Counted from the first letter of the stretch, positions 11,439 to 24,172 are shown. The stretch: DNA of 64,000 nt from Cadophora sp. MPI-SDFR-AT-0126 (GCA_020747065.1 JAGMVK010000017.1:496001-560000), one strand, 5' to 3'. Translations and numbers: made by a program. The notes: generated by a model not told the origin, from the letters alone.

Positions 11439-12931
11439 GAAGCGGAATAGGGATAGGTGTGCGGTGGAAGGCTGAATTTTGATTTTGAATAGGGTCGAAA
11501 TGTTCCTTCTTGGCAAAGTCTAAAGTTGATTCTTCGTTTTGGTGACATCAGCCTTGTTTTTCTGTCTGCATCTCTCAGAGTCTTTTGATACAAACAACCT
11601 GGCTTCGATGAGCTCAGTATCATAGGACTCGTAAGCTATGATCAGACAATTCAGCTTCGCGGGATGAAACCACACCAAAGGCCGCGACTCGCATTGTACT
11701 CAATGAAATACATGAAATTGTTGGAAGGGGACGACAGATTTGAAAAGAATATAAGGCAACCGAACAAGACGGGATTTTGACTGGAACCAAAACACTTCTG
11801 GGTACCTGGGTGTTAGCACTGACTGGATTATACACCATGACTTGTAAGATAGGCGATGGTCTGCTACAGCCTAATTAGATAGCTGAGCTAGATAGCTGAG
11901 CTCAAGTCCAGTAGTAGAGGAGATAAACCACAGTAATGTAGATATACAAGAATATAGCTATCCTTAAGCTATCGTTCCCACTGAAGGCGGCCGATTGTGG
12001 CCCCCCCTTGCGACAAATATAAGATGGCAGCTAACCCATTCGTACATACGAGTCCCAGGTGGCCGAATCGCTCCGAATCGCCCAATTGAGACTCTCCACT
12101 AATCTATCATGCAGCTTTGAGGCAGGGCGGAATTGAAATTGATGATTGACGAGCGGAAAGCTGCATGTGCAGAGTGACAAAAGGTTGGGTTATTGGCGAG
12201 AGCGGATGCCAGAAGACATGTACCAAAGCAACTAACGGCCGCTTACCTATTTTTGACAGTCAGCACTAGCCAATTGGATCATAGGGACCACGTGCCTCCG
12301 TCTCATAAGCGAGCTGAACCGAAGGGACGGGGGGTCAAAGAGCACTGCAACTGCGGCTGGAGAACAACTTCGATCCTAGCTTCATGCAGCACGTCGTGTC
12401 CAGCAATATACAAAATTTGTTTGTGTCGCGAAGGGGAAGAATCTTCATCATTACTGGAGGCATAACCATCAACATGGAGCCGAACAGATACGACGATCCT
12501 GTTTGCATTATTGAGCTGTGGAAGAAACACGTACGGAAGGACGCAATGGCGACTGAGCTCGAATACCGTGGCGAAATGGGACGCGAGGGTCTGAAGAGGA
12601 TGTTGTGTGCTCCCAGGGATTGGGGACATCACGGCGCTGATCCATCTTACTTAAGAGCTGTCTGCATCTGCAGCATCCTGGACTAGCTGTACTAGACCGG
12701 ACGCTATTCAAGCCCTTGTCTAGACAAAATTGAATAGACGAGGGCTCCGTATTAATTGGCAGGTGTTCCTGAACCCCTGTTATCGAGTGGGAAGCTCCTA
12801 CCAGCTCCATCTGGAGAAGGTCATTGCTCTTCTTGTGTTTGCATTCTTTGCATCCTTCCTATTTTCTCGCTGCTCGAAAAATTGCCCGAAAGCAGCAGAT
12901 CAGGAGATCTAATCAGCCACTAACCTGAGAA
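11439..12931. promoter_or_regulatory. 1.5-kb upstream region of the PKS
   Basis: No gene recognised. Contains a 13-bp tandem repeat (11876-11901) and several isolated CGG/CCG triplets but no CCGCGG palindrome. The PKS promoter must lie in the right half. Frames on both strands at 12193-12810 look like chance. Confidence 0.45.
11876..11901. repeat. 13-bp tandem direct repeat (2 copies)
   Basis: TAGATAGCTGAGC occurs twice, back to back, in non-coding DNA about 1 kb upstream of the PKS. Function unknown. Confidence 0.8.
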
Positions 12932-15900
12932 ATGGCGGAAACCGTTGAGGATGCATGCATGCCCATTGCAGTCATTGGTATGGCATGTCGCTTCCCAGGG
13001 GACGCTACATCTCCAGACCATTTGTGGGAGCTTCTTGCAAATGGTCGGAACGCGTGGTCTGAGTTTCCAAAGGACCGTATCAACATTGATGGCTTCTATC
13101 ATCCAAGCGGGAATAGAGAAGGCTCTGTACGCTATATAGTGGCTTCTTATGATGATTGCTGATTCATTCGACAGATATGCTTTAAAGGTGGACACTTTTT
13201 GAAAGAAGACATAGCTGCATGGGATGCACCTGTAAGTCAGTGGATTTCTTGCGGAGCTACGTTGATCTAATGAAACCCAAGTTCTTCTCTACCACTTCCC
13301 ATGAGGCAGCTGCAATGGACCCTCAGCAGCGAATCCTCCTCGAAATTTCGTATGAGGCATTCGAAAATGGTACACTCTCACCAGTCACCGTCATTTGAAA
13401 AGATGTCTGATTTGGGTTCAATGCAGCTGGCATACCGATTGAAACGCTTCCCGGAACATCAACAGCTGTGTATTGCGGTTCTTTTGTGAAAGGTCAGCCT
13501 CCCGTCCCCCTTCAAACCTGCCTACCACAGCAATATTTAAACTTCTAGATTACGAGCAAATTTGCCTCAGGGATTCGGACTTCACTCCACAATATGCAGC
13601 CACCGGGAACGGAATTGCCATCATGTCAAATAGGATATCCTGGTTCTATGATCTCCGTGGTCCAAGTATGACCCTAGATACAGGATGTTCCGCCAGTTTG
13701 GTTGGCGTTCATCTCGCTTGCCAGAGCTTGAGAACGGGAGAATCCTCATTGGTAAGTATCACGCAATGCTTCACTCAATAATTCTTGCTGCTAACATGGC
13801 AAAGGCTATAGCTATGGGCGCCGGCATGATTTTAACACCATCTACCATGCTACCGATGACTGCTCTGAACTTCCTCAGTCCCGACGGGAAGTGTTTTGCT
13901 TTCGATGAACGAGCCAATGGCTACGGCCGTGGAGAGGGTATCGGTGCTATAGTCTTGAAACCCCTTGCGGATGCTCTGAGAGACAATGATACCATTCGTG
14001 CGGTCATCCGAGGTTCGGGTGTGAACCAAGATGGGAGGACACCTGGAATCACAATGCCAAGCAAGGATGCGCAAGCTTTGAACATTCGTGCTGTTTACAA
14101 ATTAGCTGGGCTGGGATATAACCGCACAGCATACTTTGAAGCTCATGGTACTGGAACTCAGGCTGGAGATCCCACCGAACTGGGTGCAATATCGGAAACC
14201 TTTGCTGAGACCCGTGATCCCAAAGATCCAATATATGTTGGCTCAGTCAAAACGAACATAGGCCATCTCGAAGGATGCGCTGGAATCGCTGGCGTGGTGA
14301 AAGGGGTTTTGATGTTAGAGAAAGGACTGATTCCTCCAAATATTTATTTCGAGAATGTGAATCCTAAGATTGACTTAGACGCCTGGCGTATCAAGGTAAG
14401 ATCAATCAGCCTCGATTCTGTCCCAGTTCGATATTCACGTAAACAGAAGACTAATTGTGGCAGATACCACAAAGCGTAACACCATGGCCAATGGAAGGTC
14501 TCCGGAGAGTTAGTATAAATTGCTTTGGATTTGGAGGTACAAATGCCCACATCATACTCGATGACGCTTTCCACTATCTTTCGGAGAGGGGTATGGAAGG
14601 AAACCACAGCTCCATTGAAATTTCTGCTACTTCTTCTCCCTCTACTACAGATTCAGGAATTATAATCGACAAACCGCCCTCTAGCTTAGGAGTGTGCGAT
14701 TCTATGTTTAGCACGGCTAGACCAAGGCTTTACGTACTCTCCTCCCACGAGCAAAGTGGCATTGAAAAGCTTGCGCATGGGTATTCGAAGTATCTCATGG
14801 CCAAGGACAGTTCTGCCAGCTCATCTAGTGATGCAAATCAGCTGGCTGAGGATCTTGCCTATACTTTGGCATCTCGAAGAACACGGCTACCCTGGAAAGC
14901 TTTCGTTGTTTCGTCATCTCTCGATAAGATCAAAAGCCAGCTTCTCGAAGGCGTTTCCAAGCCCGTCAGATCGTCGGAAGTGCCCAAAGTGGCACTCATC
15001 TTCAGCGGTCAAGGAGCACAATGGTACGCGATGGGCCGAGAATTGCTCCAATACCAGGTATTTCGAGATAGTCTTGAAGAAGCGGACGCCTATCTGAGGT
15101 CCATCGGAAGCACGTGGTCTCTGATGTCTGAATTGTTGAAGAATGAGAAAGAGTCGATCATCAACCTTCCCAAAATCAGCCAGCCACTTTGCACGGCCTT
15201 ACAAGTTGCATTGGTAGATTTACTGGATCATTGGGAAGTGAAGTCCTGCTCGGTGGCTGGTCATTCATCAGGTGAGATTGCTGCTGCCTATGCTCTCGGC
15301 GCAATCTCAGATTCAGATGCCTGGAAACTGGCATATCATCGTGGTCGCTTAACAAGTGACATCGCAACTCTGTCTCCGGGTGTCCGAGGCCGCATGCATG
15401 CGGTTGCACTTTCAAAGGAAGCTGCTGAATCTTATCTCCTCGAAGTGAAAACCGGCATCGCAATCGTCGCCTGCATCAACAGTCCCGAAAGTGTTACAAT
15501 TTCTGGGGACGAAAGTGCCATCTTGGAGCTTGAAGAGCGTCTCCAAGGGGAGGGCATTTTTGCTCGAAGATTGAAGGTTGAAACAGCTTATCACTCTTCC
15601 CACATGCGCGTCATCGAGAATCAGTACCTGCAAGCTATCTCAGATATACGGCTTCAGGATTTAGCGACTGGTAGGGTAATGTTTTCCTCTGTAACTGGGA
15701 CTTTGGTAAAGACCAAACAACTAAGCCCTGATTACTGGGCTCGAAATCTGGTCTCTCCAGTCAGATTCTCGGATGCAGTTCAATCCATGTTAAGATCAAA
15801 AGGCGCGAGAACAGATGTGCTACTTGAAATTGGTCCTTCTGGGGTTTTGCAAGGTCCACTGAAGCAAATATTGGATGGAGAGGCGAAGCCAAAATCCAGA

Positions 15901-18900
15901 GCCAGCTACATTTCGATGCTGTCTCGCGGCAAAGATGCAGTTGTAGCGTCCATGGAGATGGCTGGGACTCTATTCACATTGGGGCACCCAATAGATTTGG
16001 GTAAAGTCAATACAAGGTATATACCGAGAACGATCCATGGACCGCAATATATGCTGACATTGGTAGCACCTTGGATACCAGGCCCCGAGTACTGAGCGAC
16101 TTACCCACCTACCCATGGAATCGTGAGTCGTACCACAATTTCAAGAATAACTACTGATACTTGCTAGACACAAAGACTTATTGGCATGAATCGCACATCG
16201 GTGCCGCACATAGATTTAGGAAATTTGGACGCCAGGACCTCATCGGCTCGCCATCTGCGGACTCGACTCCCTTTGAACCTCGGTGGCGCGGCTTCATCCG
16301 TGTCTCGGAAAATCCTTGGGTTCTTGACCATCAAGTTCAGAACACCATCATTTACCCAGCCGCTGGTATGATGTCAATGGTACTTGAAGCAGCACAGCAA
16401 ATCCAGGATCATGACCGTAAAGTGGATGGTTACGAGATCTCCAAGATGAGCATTCTGAAGGCAATGATTATTCCAGAGACGGTCCATGGTCTCGAGACCG
16501 CTATTAACGTCAAGATTCACGAGACCGCTTCGAAAGATGCACTGGCGTGGCATGAATTTGTCATCTATTCTAAACTTCTCGGCGGTGCTTGGGCGAAGAA
16601 CGCAGCTGGTCTGATGGCAATTCGATACAAGGCTGGTATTACTGACATCATCTCCAATGACGAATTCAAGATGGCTTTCAAAGACTCAAAGAAAATTTGC
16701 AATGAGACTGTGGCTCCCAGACAGCTATACGAAACACTCGAGAGCATTGGGATGAAGTACGGACCGATGTTCCAAAACATTGTTGCGGTCAGCAAGAAGG
16801 ACAATGTCTCTTGCACAACCATTCGAATACCCGACACGAAATCTCGGATGCCTGCGAAATACGAATACCCGCACCTCTTGCATCCCGCAACCTTGGACGC
16901 CATGTTCCAGACGGTCTTTGTCGCCGGATCAGAGCCTATGGTCCCGTCATTCCTTGAAAGCATGTTCGTCTCAGCTAACTTCCCTCGTGGTGCTGGTAAA
17001 GAGCTCAGTGGATATTCTGGAGCGTTAAGACGAGGTCTACGTGATGCAGCAGGTTCTATCGTCATGTCTGATGAGTCGTGGCGAGAGCCAATGATTATTG
17101 TCAGAGACCTGCATTTCACCGCGTTGTCCTCATCACCATCAGACCTTGCCGAGAACGGTTTTATTCCCAATCATCATAAACTTTGCGCGGAGCTTGAATG
17201 GAAGCAGAATGTTGACACCACTTCTGTAGAAGGTCTGTCTGAGTGGATTCGACTTCTGACTTTCAAAAGTCCGGATCTCAACATACTGGAGATATGCCAC
17301 GATGGGGAACCCGTCCTGGAGTCCATTTTTGAAATCCTCAGCGACAATCCAAGCTCGACTCCTCGATTATCAAGATACACGCTGGCAATTGAACAGCCAG
17401 GCAGTGCAGAAGTGCTGCAAGGCAGGCTTGGAAAATCATCAGCATACGTCCTATGGAGGACTTTGGATGGACCCATTGATTTTGAGAAAGAGGGTTTTAA
17501 ACTACGAACCTTCGACTTGGTCATCTCGAAGACTATAAATTCCGAATCACTGGCGACTTTGCAAAGTCTTCTTAAATCGAAAGGACATCTGGTAATTCTC
17601 AAGGCCGCGAATACCCAATCAACGGACATCAACACGTACCAGGTTGAACAACGAATGAACCTTGCAAGTGGTGATATCCAGGCATTGATTCCCTCGAGCG
17701 GATTCTCCGAAAACCAGAGCATAGATAACAGGGCGCTCATTTTGTGCAGCTCTCCCCCTTCAACTTCATCGGTTTTGACTCGTGATGTTCTCCTCATTAC
17801 TCCAGTCAATCCTTCGGCGGAGATACAAACCTTGTCTTCAAGACTCACCGAAGCGCTCCTGCTAATCGGAGTCAAAGCCACGACGACTGTTCTGGTGCAT
17901 TCGCCGGATCAATTTTCTCATAAGATTTGCATAGCGCTGTTGGAGATTGACTATCCTTTGGTGTTCAACTGGACAAATGACGAGTTTGATGCATTCCGTT
18001 CGCTTGTATCGCTCTCTGCGGGATGCTTATGGGTTACGAAAGGCGGACACATCGAGGCTGAATCGCCACTCATGGGTCCGGCCGCTACTCTGCTCAGAAC
18101 GATAAGATCCGAGGACCCTCAAAAACTTCTCTTCAGCTTGGACCTGGATCCAAACGCGGATATGGACATAGATGCTACTGGGGCCGCAATCATGCATATC
18201 ATCTCGCAATCCTTCGACCCGACTTCGATATCTGAAGAGACAGAGTATGCTGAGCGGAAAGGGAAACTACTGATCCCGCGAGCTATATTGAACGAGCAAA
18301 TTAGCGGCAAGATTGAGCGCGGTAGTTCTCAACGATGTCCAATCAATTTGCCGTTCTTCGACGCAAATCGGCCACTGCAGTTAGAAGTTGGAACTGTCGG
18401 AAACCTTGAGACTCTCTGTTTTATCGATGATCCTCTACCAGGTTTGGCTCTTGGCCCGCATGAAGTCGAGATCAAGGTGGTGGCAGTCGGTGTCCGTGAG
18501 ACTGATGTCAAGACTGCGATGGGGCAAACCTCATGTGAGGAATTCGGATTGGACGTGTCTGGTGTAGTGGCGAGAGTCGGCTCAGCTACATCCAAGCTCA
18601 AGGTCGGACATAGAGTCGCAGCGATTGCGCAGGGAGCTTTCAAAACATTTGTTCGATGCCAAGAATCCATGGCTCAGTTGATCCCTGACGAGATGTCTTA
18701 CGAAGTAGCTGCTTCTCTCCCAACTGATCTAGTTGTCGCATATCACGCAGTAACCATCGGGCGCTTACAGCAAGGGGACTCAGTACTCATTCATGCTGGC
18801 GCTAGTGGCCTCGGCCAGGCCGCCATTCAACTTGCAAAGAGAGTCGGAGCCGAAGTCTACACGACAGTGGTATGCATAAAAGAAAGGAAGCATTTGATGC

Positions 18901-20727
18901 TCACATACCAGATCCCCGAGAACCACATTCTCGACTTGAACCTTGCGTGTTTCGGAAAAGTTCTTCGCCGGTTGACTGGTGGGCGTGGCGTTGACTTGAT
19001 CATCAACACAATAGGTCCACAAGATATGGAAGAGACCTGGAAATGCATTGATGACTGTGAGATTTTCTTAACATGAGAATGATAACCTGTAGCTAACATT
19101 TGCCGACAGTTGGGAGATTCGTCGATATTCGGAGCAGCGATACAGCCAAAACGACAGCTCTGAATTGCCCTCCATCCCTCCGCAACATCACGTACTCAAC
19201 ATTGGACATCCTACACATGCTCCAGAACAACCAAGCCATCTCCTCCCGTTTGTTCCAAACTTCATTCGGCCTCGTGCAAGGGAGTATCGTCAGAGAATCT
19301 CGACCGATCAACGTATTTCCAGTCTCCAGTATCACCGGAGCCTTTCGAGATGCCCAAGAGCGAACACATGGAAAGGTTGTGCTAAAAATCAAGGAAGACG
19401 ATTTAGTACACGTGGTGCCGTGTGACACTCATCCGCTTCGATTGAGTCCCGATGCTACTTATGTCCTCGTGGGTGGTCTTGGCGGACTAGGTAGAAGTCT
19501 AGCGACCTTTATGATGAAGCACGGTGCCAAGCATCTCGCGTTCCTTTCTCGCTCAGGAGCTGTTTCTGAGGGACAGCTGGATTTCATTGCGTCATTAGAA
19601 GAGCAGGGGATTGATGCTCGAGCATATGCTTGTGATATATGCGACAAATCTCAATTGGCTGGAGTCATCAAGCAGTGTGCGCAGGACATGCCAGAGATTC
19701 GCGGGGTCGTCCAAGGCGCTGCAGTGCTTCGTGTAAGAGAACTCCCATTGAAACGTGACATTGATGCTCATATCTTGTAGGACGCTATCTTCGAGAACAT
19801 GACTTACGAGGATTGGGCGACAGCGACGAAACCGAAGATGCAAGGAAGTTGGAATCTACATGAGGTTATGCCAAAAGATCTCGACTTTTTCGTATTCTTG
19901 TCATCGTCTGCTGGAGCTATCGGCGCTCGTGGGCAAGCGAATTACAATTCTGGCAACGGATTTCAGGATGCTCTGGCGCATCACCGCCGAAGCAAAGGTC
20001 TAGCTGCGGTATCTTTGGATCTTGGGCCAATTCTTGGTGCAGGGGTAAGTCATCTGAAGCAAATGCATGCGGAACTTGCTAATGTCAGCAGATGGTTGCG
20101 GAAGATGAAGCCACACTGGAGATGTTGCGCGCTGCTGGATTCTTTGGCATCCGCGAAAAAGTATGTAGCTTTCGCCTAAATAAAATGATGTGCTGATGAG
20201 AGTAGGACTTCCACATTATCGTCGCCGCAGCCATGACGGGGTTCACAGAGGACGAATACCGCACCCCACCACAACTTATCACTGGGACTGGTACGGGTGG
20301 ACTTGTAAAACAAAACAACGTCGGTGATCCGTACTGGTACCGCGAAGCTCGCCTGTCCATCATGAGCAAACTTGACCTCGTCCCCTCCTCAACTGAAAAC
20401 GACACACTCTCCATGCAAGAGCTCCTCTCGTCCTCCTCCACACTCTCTGAAGCCTCTTCAATCATCCTCGAAGGTCTTGTCACTCTCTTCGCTAAATCAA
20501 TGAACATGCTTCCCGGTGATCTGGACACGAGGAAATCCGCAAGTGCGTATGGTGTTGACTCTCTTGTTGCTGTCGGCACGAGGAACTGGATCTTCAGGGA
20601 GACGGGCGTGGATGTTAGTATTTTTGAGATTCTGAGTGAGAGTACAATTGCCGAGATGGCAGAGGATCTCGCGAGGAATTGTAAATTCGTCTCTAAGGAA
20701 ATCAGAGAAGGGGAGGATGATGAGTGA
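12932..20727 (+). CDS. Highly reducing type I polyketide synthase
   Basis: Iterative PKS of 2391 aa. Thirteen exons: 12932-13126, 13175-13231, 13282-13369, 13427-13492, 13549-13751, 13805-14395, 14464-16016, 16067-16122, 16168-19056, 19110-19732, 19781-20044, 20092-20160, 20206-20727. All joins are in frame with GT-AG ends. KS (about 8-430): Cys182 in DTGCSAS, His317 in EAHGTGT, His357 in NIGHLEG. AT (about 535-840): Ser668 in GHSSGE. DH (about 960-1270): His991 in [11 protein letters not shown], with Asn where Gly is usual, and Asp1180 in [10 protein letters not shown]-methyltransferase remnant follows (about 1300-1430). ER (about 1685-1990): HAGASGLGQ nucleotide loop. KR (about 2010-2200): [10 protein letters not shown], Tyr2162 in [11 protein letters not shown]: Ser2337 in GVDSLVAV. 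There is no thioesterase or release domain. Product unknown; expected to be a reduced acyl chain. Confidence 0.95.
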
Positions 20728-21138
20728 GGACGGAGAGGAGGAATACGAGAGATTGTTATGCTCGCGTGAAGTCCTATGGGTCATCTAAGGAACATGGTGG
20801 TACAAGCTCGCTTGATTGGTGTGTTGTTTACATTGCCAGGAATACATAGCCGAAGTTTTACCGCAAATTCAGGGGCATAATTTAAGCGAAAATGAGTGAC
20901 GTCTTCATTGATCAACAAAGGCAACTGTCGTCATCAACATGTCCAATGCTTTCATTGGTGTTCAACCATAGTCCAGAGTTTCTTCAGTATCATAATTTGT
21001 TCAGAAATATTGAATCAAACCTTGCTGACAGATACCTACTGTGAGAGGCTGGATCATATAAGCGGCTGGTTGAAATCTCTCATTCTGCGTATCACCTACT
21101 AAGCCTCTCTCTTACTTTCTTTGTTTGGATACACCGCC
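20728..21138. promoter_or_regulatory. PKS-SDR intergenic region
   Basis: 411 bp between two plus-strand genes. The final stretch before 21139 is pyrimidine-rich (CCTCTCTCTTACTTTCTTTG), as in fungal core promoters and leaders. No other motif recognised. Confidence 0.5.
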
Positions 21139-22324
21139 ATGTCACTAATGAGGGGCTGCCCCTTCTCGAAATCGAGTCTGACGTCACGCATCATTGGTCC
21201 TGTTTGCACGTCAAGAAAAGCTTCCTTCGTTGTGACCCCGCCACACAATTTCTTTTCTCCTCCAACAACGCAAATACCCCTTACTCAGAATCAAACAAAT
21301 TTCGCACGTCAACTTAGTACAGCTACCATCAAGATGTCTCAATCAAACAATGCTTTCCACCTCAGTTCGGTGTTCAATGTGAAGGGAAAGGTGAGTGGCT
21401 AGCATATCAGGTGTGGTTTAGCAGTTGCTTACACTTACAGGTTGCTCTCATTACTGGCGGAGGTAGCGGCATTGGCCTTATGGCTACACAAGCTCTGTAT
21501 GTCTTCTGATCTATATTTCAAAATCCAGACCCAGAATTAACATGGTTCTTCTGCGTAGAGCTGTCAACGGAGCGAAAGTCTACATCGTTGGCCGCACAGA
21601 GGAGAAGCTTGAGAACGTCGTTAAGAACCACGGCCAAGGCATCGAAGGAGAAATCATCCCAATTAGCGCAGATGTCACTTCCAAGCCCGAAATCGCTAAA
21701 TTAGTCAAGGAAATCGAGTCTCGAGAAAAGCACCTTGACATTCTGATCAACAACGCCGGAATTTCAGGTAATACCCAGCAGACGGAAGCCAAGACCGCCG
21801 AGGAGATGAAGAAGAATCTGTTCGATGACGAGAGCTCTACGTTCGACGATTGGGTAAATACTTACCGGACCAATGTCCCCCAACTCTTCTTCATGACCGT
21901 TGCGTTCCTTCCACTTCTCCAGAAGGCCACAGAAACACAACATGGCTACAGCAGTACCGTAATCAACATCTCTTCCATCTCCGGCATCGTACAGTCTTCC
22001 CAACATCACTTCGGCTACAACGCCAGCAAGGCCGCTGCTATCCATCTCACCAAGCTCCTCGCATCAGAGATTGCCGAGAACGGACTGAAGATTAGAGTCA
22101 ACAGCATTGCACCTGGTGTATTTCCTAGCGAGATGACCGCTGGAGAGAGCGGCTCGGATCAGAAGAGTCATATCGAGAAGGAAAAGTATGAGAAGGTCCC
22201 TGCGCGTAGGCCAGGTAAGGATGAGGACATGGCCGGGGCTGTGCTTTTTGTTGCGACGAACCAGTATCTGAACGGTCAGACTGTTGCGGTTGATGGTGGG
22301 TATATTTTGCATGCTGGGGCTTGA
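21139..22324 (+). CDS. SDR with possible mitochondrial presequence
   Basis: NAD(P)-dependent SDR; exons 21139-21390, 21441-21496 and 21559-22324. From the ATG at 21139 the protein is 357 aa; from the in-frame ATG at 21334 it is 292 aa, the normal SDR core length. Exon 2 holds TGGGSGIG. Downstream are NNAGIS, a catalytic Ser in NISSIS, and GYNASKAA (YxxxK). The C-terminus NGQTVAVDGGYILHAGA is a standard enoyl/3-oxoacyl reductase-type end. The extra 65 residues are rich in Ser, Thr, Arg and Lys, nearly lack acidic residues, and end in FARQLSTATIK, which looks like a mitochondrial cleavage region. Immediately downstream of the PKS on the same strand, so it may modify the polyketide, or it may be a housekeeping neighbour. 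Confidence 0.85.
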
Positions 22325-22562
22325 GTGGTTCGTGCCTTGAGATGATGCGGCTGAAAATGGAGTGCCTCGCAAAGTTTGTAACGTAGAAACGAAGGGACGA
22401 TACCATAATCATAATCCAAATCATCTGACTAAGGTACGAAAGCGATCTATACTAACCAGAGATCTTAAATTTCTTTTTCACGGGACAATGATTTTATTCA
22501 TACCAACATGGAATGTAGCTATCAGCCTAGTTTCCTACAAACTCTTCGCGCTTCCCCAAGAT

Positions 22563-23339
22563 TCACAACACAACCGCAGCAGAACCTGCACTTCTATTCG
22601 CCCGCCTCTGCGCCTCCAAAATAGCCACCAAAGACATAACAGCCATCATCTCGAACTCCCTCCCCAATCCATCTCCATCTTCCCGCAAAACCCTCATCTT
22701 CCCCTTCTTCCTCACCGCCAAATTCACACTAACATACACCGCCACAACCCTCCCACTCCTCACCCTCACCAGCTCCATCCCCTTCGAACGCCCTCCCAGC
22801 CCCCGAACTTCCCTCCCGACACTAACCTTCCATTCAAATCTCTCTCTCACACCACAGAGCGGGAGATACAGTGAGAAGAAATGCGTGAGTGAGAAGCAGC
22901 CTTCGCTCTCGACTTTCTCGGTGGGAGCGGCGCCGAATGAGGGGGAGCCTAGTGTGATGTGCGGTGTTTCGGAGGGACCGGTGAAGCGTACTGATGCGAG
23001 GGGAGAGAAGATCGGGTTCTTGGGGTGAGGACTGGTGTAGAGTGTAATGTCGGGCTTATTGGTGTTGTTGTTGCTGAGGAGACTGGTGTGGGAGGAGATT
23101 GAGATGTAGTAGAGGTAGACGGATTTGGAGGAGAGGGCGATGAAGAGGTCGGAGAGGTTGGTGGTGTAGAAGCCGAATTCAGGGGGATAGATTCTAGTGG
23201 AGTGGGATGAGTCGTCAGATGTGTTGGAAGAGGTGCTTGAAGAAGAGATGTGGCGAATTGATGTGAAAGTAACATCTTGGATGTTCTTTGAGGTTTCCTT
23301 TTGGTTGTAGGAGGACGGCATTGTGCACGAGTATTTCAT
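22563..23339 (-). CDS. Hypothetical protein (258 aa)
   Basis: Single-exon frame, family not recognised. The start at 23339 was taken as the first ATG (MKYSCTMPSS); a second Met lies six residues on. The N-terminal third is Ser/Thr-rich and low in complexity. The middle looks like beta-strand sequence (FGFYTTNLSDLFIALSS, DITLYTSPHP). The C-terminal third is basic with repeated Val/Arg strands (MELVRVRSGRVVAVYVSVN), then an Ala-rich helix. No signal peptide. Its 3' end converges with the SDR at 22324 across about 240 bp. Long, uninterrupted and plausible in composition, so probably real. Confidence 0.6.
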   Translation of the reverse strand: MKYSCTMPSSYNQKETSKNIQDVTFTSIRHISSSSTSSNTSDDSSHSTRIYPPEFGFYTTNLSDLFIALSSKSVYLYYISISSHTSLLSNNNTNKPDITLYTSPHPKNPIFSPLASVRFTGPSETPHITLGSPSFGAAPTEKVESEGCFSLTHFFSLYLPLCGVRERFEWKVSVGREVRGLGGRSKGMELVRVRSGRVVAVYVSVNLAVRKKGKMRVLREDGDGLGREFEMMAVMSLVAILEAQRRANRSAGSAAVVL

Positions 23340-24172
23340 AGTGTATTTTTCTGCACAGATTGTGGCCGCAATGAAGCACCCTCACGAGATCATGTTTTGA
23401 AGGCAGAAGGGCATATTAAGTCTTCTATTGTTTGAATACTTGAAGCTTGCTGAGTCTGGACCATGTGCAACTGGTCCAATTCGGGCACTTTCGAGCACCA
23501 AGGCCTCGCTAAGCCGCCATCAAATAATTTCGTTTCTGCCGAACAACCGCAGAACATCCCCAACTTCCACAACCTTACTCTATCAATTCTAGCAAAATCA
23601 TGGGTTCCAAAGTCTCAGGTCATGTGGAAGACTAGAAGGACGCTAGAACCCCCTCGTGCTGATAGCTCGGCGCTAAACCGGCTAGTCTTGCCGTAGTCAG
23701 CCCTACGAGGCTCTCTCAACACGAGTGATGAGATCAGTAGTTGGTAGCGCCGAACCAAGCAGCACTGAGTAAACGAACTTTGCGAGAGGAAACAAGGTCC
23801 GGAAACGTCTTTGAATTGATTGGGTGTTTTCTCCAGACTCGCAGGGTGCTGCCAATCCCGCAGATTGAGACGAGATGGAACGGGATGCACATAGATACTG
23901 ATATCATTCTGACTATCCTCAAAATTCGAAGTATGTCCTTCAAAGATCGCTTCTGCGACTTGGATGGGCATTTAACGACAATGCTGGCATTTCGAAAACC
24001 GCCGGACCTCAATCGGAGATCGTTAGGGTCACCCCAAGAAATTGCCGAGCCCATGTATTGTCTCCATCCCCACATCAATTCGTTATTCCCCATTGCCCTA
24101 GACCTTCCATTGTAGCCTTCTCTCTAACGGCGGCTCCCTTTTGAGCCTGCCTCCCTTCCTATGTCGTACAGT
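23340..24172. other. Intergenic, overlapping frames on both strands
   Basis: About 830 bp. Frames of about 120 codons exist on each strand (23615-24093 minus, 23741-24115 plus) over the same DNA. Neither has recognisable motifs or hydrophobic segments, so none is called. Confidence 0.4.

Noticed and set aside
16565..17881. Long minus-strand frames inside the PKS
   Set aside because: They overlap conserved DH and linker coding sequence; no independent support.
23615..24115. Two frames of about 120 codons on opposite strands
   Set aside because: Mutually overlapping and unrecognisable; at most one could be real and neither shows motifs.
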